Assembly: GCA_009785015.1 (NCBI GenBank)
Contig: WQXD01000165.1
Coordinates: 1 to 8,233, forward strand
DNA: 8,233 nucleotides
DNA from: Oscillospiraceae bacterium
Lineage (GTDB): Bacteria > Bacillota_A > Clostridia > Oscillospirales > WRJC01
Direction of reading: 5' to 3'
Shown here: in pieces, positions 1 to 5,671 of the stretch
Layout: each line of letters starts with the position of its first letter
Numbering within the stretch: the first letter of the stretch is position 1
Notes under the pieces: model-generated
What the model saw: the letters and a program-made list of their open reading frames with translations, nothing else
Told to the model about the DNA's origin: nothing
Databases searched by the model: none
Program-made: the position numbers and the translations under genes

Positions 1-1614
1 GCCGCGGGTTTTGTCGGTCAGGGAGACATTTCCGGCTTTGTCCGCGTTCAGGGCGATAAATTCGTTTTCGATCGCCGGAGAGCCGGCTGTTTTGTTTTGC
101 GCGAGTTTTTCGAGTTTGCCCCTTCCCGGCTGCACGATAAAACCCTTGAATGAGAACGGCGCTATATTCTTCGCCTCCAAATATATGTGGTAGACGTCGA
201 CGTCGATATTTCCCGGAAGGTTGATGGGCGAGAAAACGTTGCGCGTGCCCGGGTTTTTTGATACGACTTTGAATTTCACATCTTTTCCCGCCGCATCCGA
301 AATCGCGAATTTTTCGATTTTTTCGCTTTTTGGGAACATCAGCTTGACAGCGACAAAACCCGAAAATTCCGATTCCGTGGTATTTGCCGCGATTATGACA
401 TAATTTTCATCTGAGAACCCCTTTATGCCGAGATGGACGGCGGCGGTATTGAGGGCGCGCTCATAGAGGACGTTTGCCGTTTCCATGATTTTTTCGTAGT
501 TGTCTTCCATATGGGCGTGAACTTCGTCCCTGCTGCACCCGCATATCGAGTCGTGGGGGTGGTTTTTCATCAGCTGCCGCCATAAATACCTGAAAAACCC
601 CTCCGGGGCGCTGTCTTTGATTTGAAAGGCTTCGAGCATCGCGTATATGGGCTCGAGCCTGCATTCCAGCATATTCTGCGCGGCCACGTTCGCGATTTTG
701 AGATAGGGGCGGGAAGACAAAGTGCCCTTCAGTATTTCCCAGTCGCTCCCGCTGCGGAGCTCGCCCTCGTGGACGGACAGCTCTATTTTGTTGTCGGAAA
801 TATATTGTTTTACATCGGAGATATAATCGTCGAACACATACTGCCTGATTGTGTCGCCGTCTTTCAGGTTTTCATTCAATTTGGCGAGTATGGGCGGCAA
901 ATTGTCCTGCGCCTCCAAGTGATCCACCCCATTCATCATCAGCACATACGGGACAATCGAAATGCCGTCGAACAGGCGCTTCATCGTCTCGCAGAGCAGC
1001 AGGGCGGTCTCTTCATTTTCGGAGAAGCGCTGCGCGTTGTTGTACCAGTAGCGCATATGGACCGCCAGGGCCCGGGTGCCGTCCGGGCCGCGCCAGAAAA
1101 ATTCGCTGGGCATCGATTTGTGGCGGTGGTTTCCCGCTTCGTCTTTTTCGGTGAAAGAATAGCCGCGCCCGAAGATCACATTGTCAATGCCGAAATTTTT
1201 CAGTATCTGCGGGAGCTGGGAGATGTTGCCGAACTGGTCGGGGGCGTAGCCCACTTTTGACTGTACGCCGTATGAGTCCGATATCCGGCGCCCTTCGATC
1301 AGATTGCGGATCGTGGCTTCGCCGCTTGTGAGATAAAAGTCGTTTTGCAGGAACCAGGGCCCGACGATTATGTTGCCCTTTTTGATATATTTTTTCAGTA
1401 TTCCGGCGTTTTCCGGGCGGATTTCGAGATAATCCTCCAAAACGACCGTCTGCGCGTCGAGATGGAATATGAAGTCGGGGTATTTTTTGATCGTCGAAAG
1501 CAGCCGGTCAATCAAATCGACCAATTTCACCCGGAAAGCCTCAAAAGGCATATACCATTCCCGGTCCCAGTGCGTATGCGATATCACGCAAAAAATCTTG
1601 GAATTGTTTTTCAT
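1..1614 (-). CDS. Alpha-mannosidase, glycoside hydrolase family 38 (N-terminal part)
   Basis: The ATG at 1614-1612 opens a frame that runs 538 codons without a stop and leaves the window at base 1, so the C-terminus is missing; bacterial GH38 enzymes are usually about 850-900 residues. Residues 13-20 read HTHWDREW, the GH38 hallmark near the N-terminus, in which H15 and D17 correspond to zinc ligands. Asp126 in APDQFG fits the catalytic nucleophile, and H354-D355 in NHPHDSICG fits the remaining zinc ligand region. The rest reads as the middle helical domain and the start of the beta-rich C-terminal part. The family removes alpha-mannose residues from glycans by a retaining mechanism. There is no signal peptide, so a cytoplasmic enzyme acting on imported mannosides is likely. 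An AAGGAG site (plus-strand 1623-1628) lies 8 bases before the start. Linkage specificity cannot be read from sequence. Confidence 0.93.
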   Translation of the reverse strand, partial: MKNNSKIFCVISHTHWDREWYMPFEAFRVKLVDLIDRLLSTIKKYPDFIFHLDAQTVVLEDYLEIRPENAGILKKYIKKGNIIVGPWFLQNDFYLTSGEATIRNLIEGRRISDSYGVQSKVGYAPDQFGNISQLPQILKNFGIDNVIFGRGYSFTEKDEAGNHRHKSMPSEFFWRGPDGTRALAVHMRYWYNNAQRFSENEETALLLCETMKRLFDGISIVPYVLMMNGVDHLEAQDNLPPILAKLNENLKDGDTIRQYVFDDYISDVKQYISDNKIELSVHEGELRSGSDWEILKGTLSSRPYLKIANVAAQNMLECRLEPIYAMLEAFQIKDSAPEGFFRYLWRQLMKNHPHDSICGCSRDEVHAHMEDNYEKIMETANVLYERALNTAAVHLGIKGFSDENYVIIAANTTESEFSGFVAVKLMFPKSEKIEKFAISDAAGKDVKFKVVSKNPGTRNVFSPINLPGNIDVDVYHIYLEAKNIAPFSFKGFIVQPGRGKLEKLAQNKTAGSPAIENEFIALNADKAGNVSLTDKTRG

Positions 1615-1657
1615 GAATTTTTCTCCTTTTTTAAAACTCAAATTTACTTTTACGTCC

Positions 1658-1686
1658 ATTTTACTACAAAGCCGCCCTTTTGTCAA
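1658..1686 (-). promoter_or_regulatory. Sigma-A-type promoter of the GH38 gene
   Basis: Read on the minus strand there is a perfect -35 TTGACA (1686-1681), a 17-base spacer and a -10 TAAAAT (1663-1658). It lies about 45 bases upstream of the mannosidase start codon, with the ribosome binding site between. The match is close to consensus, so basal expression should be strong unless a repressor acts nearby. Confidence 0.75.
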
Positions 1687-1692
1687 GTTGAA

Positions 1693-1706
1693 AAATTTAC
1701 AAATTT
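1693..1706. promoter_or_regulatory. Palindrome between divergent promoters, possible operator
   Basis: AAATTT-AC-AAATTT is a near-perfect palindrome with 6-base arms. It sits between the -35 boxes of the two divergent promoters (1681-1686 minus, 1711-1716 plus). A protein bound here could affect both the mannosidase and the hydrolase/kinase operon. AT-rich palindromes arise easily by chance, and no regulator gene is in the window, so this is only a candidate. Confidence 0.25.
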
Positions 1707-1710
1707 AACG

Positions 1711-1740
1711 TTGAATTTTTTGTTTCGGATGTGCTATCAT
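1711..1740 (+). promoter_or_regulatory. Candidate extended -10 promoter of the hydrolase-kinase operon
   Basis: A TTGAAT -35-like box (1711-1716) is followed after 18 bases by TATCAT (1735-1740). TG at 1732-1733 makes this an extended -10 element. TGCTATCAT is repeated directly at 1732-1740 and 1741-1749. The site lies about 46 bases ahead of the TTG start of the next gene. It is weaker than the opposing promoter. Confidence 0.45.
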
Positions 1741-1772
1741 TGCTATCATCAGTTATCACTGAGATTTAAACC

Positions 1773-1777
1773 GGAGG
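1773..1777 (+). promoter_or_regulatory. Ribosome binding site that supports a TTG start
   Basis: GGAGG at 1773-1777 is 9 bases ahead of TTG at 1787. Translation from this TTG gives a clean signal peptide, beginning with a basic NKKNFK stretch and then a hydrophobic core. A later start would destroy that export signal. Confidence 0.7.
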
Positions 1778-1786
1778 TTTGGAGAA

Positions 1787-3145
1787 TTGAATAAAAAAAA
1801 TTTTAAAACTGCCCTATTTTTGCTTTTCGCGCTTGCCCTTGTATTTCCGATGCCGCCCGCTGCCGCCACTCAACCGGACTCGGCGAAAATTTACGGCAAG
1901 TTCGGATATTTGAGCGGGGCGGACCCGAGAGCCTGTGAAACGGGGCGTGTGGTCCCCTTTGAGTATGAAGACGGCTATTTTGCCAAAAGTTCGGATAGAT
2001 ACGACCATGATTTGGCGAAGATGTCTTTGGCGCTTTCGCTCGCCTCATATGACTATGGGGAATTGGAATGGCTGCTGGGCCAGATTCAGTTCAAACAAAT
2101 CGAGCCGAACGAATATTATCTGACAAGCAACGTGGATAAAACCAAAACCGAGACCGACAATATAGGGGTCGCCATCGCCAATAAGGAAATCGGCGGCTGT
2201 GTTGTCGTCGCCGTGGTCGTAAGAGGGTTTGGATACGGGGCCGAATGGGCCGGAAATTTCAATGTCGGCTCGGACGACAATTTCCATGAGGGATTTAAAA
2301 AAGCCCGGGATATCGTAACGCGGGAGATCGGCTTATATCTTGACAGAAACCAAATCGGGGGGGATATAAAAATATGGCTGACCGGTTACAGCAGGGCGGG
2401 CGCAGCCGCCAATCTGGCCGCGGGCGAAATACTTGAAGAACAAAAATTCGACGCCGCGGACGTATACGCGTATTGCTTCGAGGCCCCGATGGGCCTGAAA
2501 AAATCGGATAAATCGGATAAATCGGATGAAAAAGATACCGGTTACAGCGGTATTTTCAACATCGTCAACCCAAACGACCCCGTGACAAAAATTCCGCCGG
2601 CAAATTGGGGATTTTGCCGGTACGGAACCGATATATACCTGCCCTCGCCGAAATCAAACGGCGAATACAAGGAGCTCTCGGAAAAAATGAAAGAATTTTA
2701 TCGCGAGTACCGCGCAGATTACCAAAATGAACCCGACCGCATAGACGATTTCCGGGAATGGGCGTATTTGAAAGGGCAATCCTATTCGTTTGCCAGTTCT
2801 CCGGGCGCGTTTGCCGACAAGCTGCTGGAGTCCGCCGCCGGGCTTTTGGACTGCGGGGATTATGTCAAAAGAGCGCAGCAAACGCTCGTCGATTCGTGCG
2901 CGGACGCTTATGGTCTCGCTTTGAATTTGGAGGCTTTGGTTTTCGCGCTGCCCGATGTGGCGCTTCAGATAGCCTTAATTCATCCGGGGGCGCTGGATAC
3001 CGCGTCGGAGGGCGGCGGCGTGCTGCTTCTCGCGCACTATCCGGACTTATGCCTTGCCTGGATGTATTCGCTTGACGGAAACACATTTGCCATAGACGAG
3101 GCTGTGCCCGCCGTCGTGATTTTGCGGCTCCTGTTGATTTCGTGA
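1787..3145 (+). CDS. Secreted lipase-like alpha/beta hydrolase (Mbeg1/DUF2974-like)
   Basis: The product has 452 residues. Residues 1-28 form a signal peptide: basic start, LFLLFALALVF core, then PPAAAT near the likely cleavage site, so the protein is exported. The middle carries a nucleophile elbow GYSRAG with Ser202. Asp264 in NPNDPVTKIPP followed by a GF..YG segment matches the acid region of class 3 lipases and Mbeg1-like proteins. His417 in AHYPDLCLAWM is the best catalytic His, with His399 as an alternative. The Ser-Asp-His order and spacing fit an active hydrolase, probably of ester or lipid substrates; the substrate is unknown. A lysine/serine/aspartate tandem insert sits between Ser202 and Asp264. 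The gene is followed after 19 bases by a sugar kinase, so the two are probably co-transcribed. Assignment to the broad lipase-like fold is firmer than the exact family. Confidence 0.75.
   Translation: MNKKNFKTALFLLFALALVFPMPPAAATQPDSAKIYGKFGYLSGADPRACETGRVVPFEYEDGYFAKSSDRYDHDLAKMSLALSLASYDYGELEWLLGQIQFKQIEPNEYYLTSNVDKTKTETDNIGVAIANKEIGGCVVVAVVVRGFGYGAEWAGNFNVGSDDNFHEGFKKARDIVTREIGLYLDRNQIGGDIKIWLTGYSRAGAAANLAAGEILEEQKFDAADVYAYCFEAPMGLKKSDKSDKSDEKDTGYSGIFNIVNPNDPVTKIPPANWGFCRYGTDIYLPSPKSNGEYKELSEKMKEFYREYRADYQNEPDRIDDFREWAYLKGQSYSFASSPGAFADKLLESAAGLLDCGDYVKRAQQTLVDSCADAYGLALNLEALVFALPDVALQIALIHPGALDTASEGGGVLLLAHYPDLCLAWMYSLDGNTFAIDEAVPAVVILRLLLIS
2501..2527 (+). repeat. Three 9-base tandem repeats inside the hydrolase gene
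   Basis: The unit AAATCGGAT occurs three times in a row (2501, 2510, 2519) and encodes KSD three times, residues 239-247. It is in frame, so gain or loss of a unit changes only the length of a charged loop between the nucleophile and the catalytic Asp. Confidence 0.9.
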
Positions 3146-3164
3146 AGAGGGGAGAAATTGGTAT

Positions 3165-4085
3165 ATGAAATATGACGTAGTGACGGTGCTGGATACCTGC
3201 GCGGACTTGGTCGTGGATCTGGGGGATGCAGTCCCGGAATTCGGGCAAAAGGAAAAATACGTAAACTCCTACGCGCTCGATATGGGGGGCTCAAGCTGCA
3301 TATTCGCCTGCCAGTGCGCCAAGCTCGGGCTGAAAACCGCCGCTCTGGGCGTTGTCGGCGGCGATATGTTCGGCCAAATGGTCAAAAATACATTGGAAGA
3401 ATCCGGCGTGGACATATCCAACCTCATAACCCGCCGCGATATACAGACCGGCCTCGGCCTTCACTTGAAACGCGCCGGCGACGACCGCTCGATACTGACA
3501 TATTCGGGCTCGATCGGGGCGGCGGCGCCGGAGCATATCGCAGATGACACGCTCCGCTCGGCAAGGCACATACATGTGGGAAGCTACTATCTGCTCGAGG
3601 GGATCAGGGAGGCGCTGCCCGGCATACTGCGCCGCGCGAAAAGTTTCGGGCTCACGGTGAGCCTCGACACAAACTGGGACCCGTCGGAAATATGGAGCCT
3701 GCCCGACGAAGTTTTGTCGTATACCGACATAATTTTGCCCAATCAAAGCGAAGCCATGCTTTTGACGGGCTGCGCGAATCTGGAAGACGCGATAAAAAAA
3801 TTGGCGGACAAAGTGCCGGTCGTCGCGGTAAAACTGGGGGCCGGGGGCGGGCTTGCCGAAAGCGGCGGCAAAAGGGTGAAACTGCCTGCAATTGAGGTGA
3901 ATGTCGCAGACACGATAGGCGCGGGAGACAATTTCGACGCCGGGTTTATATACGCCTGCCTATGCGGCCTGCCGCTCGGCGAAAGTTTACGCGCCGCCGT
4001 CTACTGCGGCTCGATGAGCGCCTCCCTGCCGGGCGGCGTACAAAGCCAGGCCTCGCTTGCAGATTTGCTCGGATATATGAAATGA
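3165..4085 (+). CDS. PfkB-family carbohydrate kinase (ribokinase/fructokinase-like)
   Basis: The product has 306 residues, normal for the family. The N-terminal substrate region shows GG at 41-42 and GVVGGDMFG ending at residue 70, as in PfkB signature 1. SLDTNWD (166-172) and LPNQSEA with N193 and E196 are typical mid-domain motifs. The C-terminal signature is DTIGAGDNFDAGF (249-261), forming the anion hole, with Asp255 as the expected catalytic base. The family transfers the ATP gamma-phosphate to a sugar or sugar-like hydroxyl in the cytoplasm. The sugar cannot be assigned from sequence; 2-keto-3-deoxy acids, fructose, ribose and nucleosides are all possible. The RBS GAGGGGAG ends 10 bases before ATG. 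Placement 19 bases after the hydrolase and beside a divergent mannosidase suggests a role in using sugars from degraded glycans or glycolipids. A strong terminator follows. Confidence 0.9.
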   Translation: MKYDVVTVLDTCADLVVDLGDAVPEFGQKEKYVNSYALDMGGSSCIFACQCAKLGLKTAALGVVGGDMFGQMVKNTLEESGVDISNLITRRDIQTGLGLHLKRAGDDRSILTYSGSIGAAAPEHIADDTLRSARHIHVGSYYLLEGIREALPGILRRAKSFGLTVSLDTNWDPSEIWSLPDEVLSYTDIILPNQSEAMLLTGCANLEDAIKKLADKVPVVAVKLGAGGGLAESGGKRVKLPAIEVNVADTIGAGDNFDAGFIYACLCGLPLGESLRAAVYCGSMSASLPGGVQSQASLADLLGYMK

Positions 4086-4096
4086 TTGTGAAATAT

Positions 4097-4140
4097 AAAA
4101 AGCCCGCAGCGCACAAGACGGCGCGCTGCGGGCTTTTTTT
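4097..4140. terminator. Bidirectional intrinsic terminator
   Basis: A perfect 12-bp GC-rich stem (4101-4112 with 4123-4134) has a 10-base loop and is followed by seven Ts on the plus strand. The left side has A4 (4097-4100), which gives a U-tract on the minus strand as well. It begins 11 bases after the kinase stop and 18 bases beyond the stop of the converging gene, so it should end both operons. Confidence 0.92.
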
Positions 4141-4158
4141 ATGGCTTTATGACTTTAA

Positions 4159-5001
4159 TTATTTTTTCCTGCTTTTTTTGAAGATCACGGCGCATGAAGC
4201 GGACAAAGCCGAAGCGAGCGCGAACAAGGTCAGCGGGTCGCCCGTCTGGGGCACGTTGATAACAGGAGGCGGGGCAACTTCGGGGACGTCCGCCGGTTTG
4301 GCGGCTTCGGCTGCTGCTGCCGCTTCCGCCGCTGCTGCGGCTTCTGCGGCTGCTGCCGCGTCTGCGGCGGCTTTTTCGGCGGCCAGCTGCGCGAGATACG
4401 GTGCTTCCGGGTCGCCGTCTATTTTGTTGGGGTTGTAACTCAAATCGTCCGTTACGATCATTTTGTCTATTTTCGCCGACATTTCGCGCGCCTGAATGAG
4501 CAATGTGTGGCTTCCCGCGGACATATCAAAAAATTTCGTATTGTGCCATACCGCGGGGTCATCGGTGTTGTCCCTGTAGTTTATGGGCATCCAGTACCAC
4601 TGTTCGTATAACTCATCGGAGTTGAAGAGGGGGTCAAAATACGGGTCGTCGGTATTTGACAATCCCGCAGGCTCGGGCAGGTCGAAGATCGCCAGGGCGC
4701 CGTTGAACATATCCCCGTCAAGCGAGTGCAAAAAGGAGTTCATCGTGCTGTCGATTCCCATAACCCTGGCCCATATGATATACTTGCCGGCTTTTTCTAT
4801 ATTGAAAGTATATTCGATGACGTCTTCAGTGGTTTGGGACTCGATGGCTTTGCCGTTGAAAGCGCCTGCATTGTCAACTATGGGGTAATTGCCGGTTTTG
4901 CCCGATTCGGCTTCTATGAATATGAAGTCAGCCAAAGCAGTCAGGGATAACGCCAGAATCAACAGCGCAGTCATGCATAGATACGCGATTCGTTTTTTCA
5001 T
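4159..5001 (-). CDS. Cell-wall-anchored protein with carbohydrate-binding-like domain and VPQTG sorting signal
   Basis: The product has 280 residues. Residues 1-24 are a signal peptide (MKKRIAYLCM, hydrophobic core, ALA). Residues about 26-190 resemble a CBM6/CBM35-type jelly-roll module: an opening FIEAESG, YTFNIEKAGKYIIWARV, and a closing AGSHTLLIQAREMSAKIDKMIVTDD. Residues about 203-236 are an alanine/glutamate rod, followed by a proline-rich bridge. The C-terminus has VPQTG at 250-254, a hydrophobic segment and a basic KKSRKK tail, the three-part arrangement of a sortase substrate. It is a wall-anchored, sugar-binding or adhesive protein by inference; no catalytic residues are seen. The RBS AAGGAGG lies 8 bases ahead of the ATG. 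It follows secG with a 40-base gap and no visible terminator, so it is probably transcribed with it. Which sortase and which ligand are unknown. Confidence 0.8.
   Translation of the reverse strand: MKKRIAYLCMTALLILALSLTALADFIFIEAESGKTGNYPIVDNAGAFNGKAIESQTTEDVIEYTFNIEKAGKYIIWARVMGIDSTMNSFLHSLDGDMFNGALAIFDLPEPAGLSNTDDPYFDPLFNSDELYEQWYWMPINYRDNTDDPAVWHNTKFFDMSAGSHTLLIQAREMSAKIDKMIVTDDLSYNPNKIDGDPEAPYLAQLAAEKAAADAAAAAEAAAAAEAAAAAEAAKPADVPEVAPPPVINVPQTGDPLTLFALASALSASCAVIFKKSRKK
4301..4390 (-). repeat. Alanine/glutamate-rich coding repeat
   Basis: Degenerate 18-base units encode AEAAAA-like hexapeptides (about residues 203-234 of the surface protein). The composition predicts a rigid alpha-helical spacer that holds the binding domain away from the wall. 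Such DNA is prone to changes in copy number. Confidence 0.8.
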
Positions 5002-5041
5002 GAATAAATCCTCCTTAAAAAATTATGTAAAGATATAATTT

Positions 5042-5284
5042 TCAGGTTTGCAGCACATAGAGGACAACCACGGCGATGACAAAAATCACCGAGACCACGG
5101 AGGTGACCATCGAAAGAATTTTATCTATCGTCTTGCCTTTTTCCTTGCCGAAGAAAGTCTCGGCCCCGCCGGCGATCGTGCCGGAGAGATGGTGGGTCTT
5201 GCCGTGCTGAAGCAGCACCGCCACCGTGAGGAATACGGCGAAAATCAAAATTACCGTTCCGAATACTGTTTCAAGCGTGTTCAT
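5042..5284 (-). CDS. secG: Preprotein translocase subunit SecG
   Basis: The product has 80 residues, within the usual SecG range. Two membrane segments (about residues 7-24 and 58-77) flank the conserved loop LLQHGKTHHLSGTIAGGAETFFGK, shown here in part: LLQHGK, then LSG and GGAETFFGK. KGKTIDKIL follows before the second helix. SecG is an accessory subunit of the SecYEG channel and helps SecA-driven export across the membrane. The start ATG is at 5284-5282; its RBS is a rather weak AGGCAGGA about 11 bases upstream. In many Firmicutes secG precedes rnr and smpB; here it precedes a sortase-substrate gene instead. Confidence 0.95.
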   Translation of the reverse strand: MNTLETVFGTVILIFAVFLTVAVLLQHGKTHHLSGTIAGGAETFFGKEKGKTIDKILSMVTSVVSVIFVIAVVVLYVLQT

Positions 5285-5343
5285 AAAAGATATATTCCTG
5301 CCTTTAAAATAAAATTTGAATTAATTCTTTTTCGTTTGTTTCC

Positions 5344-5372
5344 ATTATATCACATGTAAATAAAAATTGCAA
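5344..5372 (-). promoter_or_regulatory. Promoter of the secG operon
   Basis: On the minus strand TTGCAA (5372-5367), a 17-base spacer and a perfect TATAAT (5349-5344) with upstream TGA (extended -10) lie about 60 bases before the secG start. Confidence 0.75.
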
Positions 5373-5594
5373 GCGAAATTTCAAGAATATATACAAATAT
5401 TTTTCCCGGATTTTTTCGGGGATACATTGTAGTTTCCGGCCGGCCGTACCGCCGTCGATTGGGATTTTGGAATTACGTCATTTTGACGTTTTTCACTTTG
5501 TTTCGAATGTTAGTTCGGCATATCCTGTACCATTCCGTTCATTATTATCAATTATCAAAATTCATAAAATTTACACTTTTTTGAAGCCGCCCTA
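5373..5594. promoter_or_regulatory. Divergent spacer between secG and the RCC1 gene, no gene seen
   Basis: This is the middle of the 387-base gap between secG and the RCC1 gene; promoters lie at its two ends. No convincing ORF or RNA gene is visible. It holds an isolated GC-rich patch with CCGGCCGG (5436-5443) and an inverted repeat ACGTCA-TTT-TGACGT (5475-5489), which could be an operator. The rest is AT-rich. The stretch may contribute upstream activating sequence to the RCC1 gene. Confidence 0.35.
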
Positions 5595-5623
5595 TTGCAT
5601 AAGCGTGAAAAATATGATAAAAT
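5595..5623 (+). promoter_or_regulatory. Promoter of the RCC1 surface-protein gene
   Basis: TTGCAT (5595-5600), a 17-base spacer and TAAAAT (5618-5623) preceded by TGA (extended -10) lie about 49 bases before the start codon. The RBS AGGGGGG (5656-5662) is 9 bases before ATG at 5672. Confidence 0.7.
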
Positions 5624-5671
5624 AATTTTAACATATTCGAGGATTAAAACAAATTAGGGGGGAAATTATAT

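Noticed and set aside
622..1260. Plus-strand frame of 212 codons opposite the mannosidase
   Set aside because: The opposite strand carries the GH38 motifs in an uninterrupted frame, and no start signal or family resemblance is seen on this one.
1345..1794. Plus-strand frame spanning the mannosidase start and the divergent spacer
   Set aside because: It runs antisense through the HTHWDREW-coding region and then through AT-rich promoter DNA, and ends inside the next gene's start.
5436..5443. CCGGCCGG palindrome as a terminator or att site
   Set aside because: It is a short self-complementary motif with no loop, no T-tract and no matching second copy in the window.
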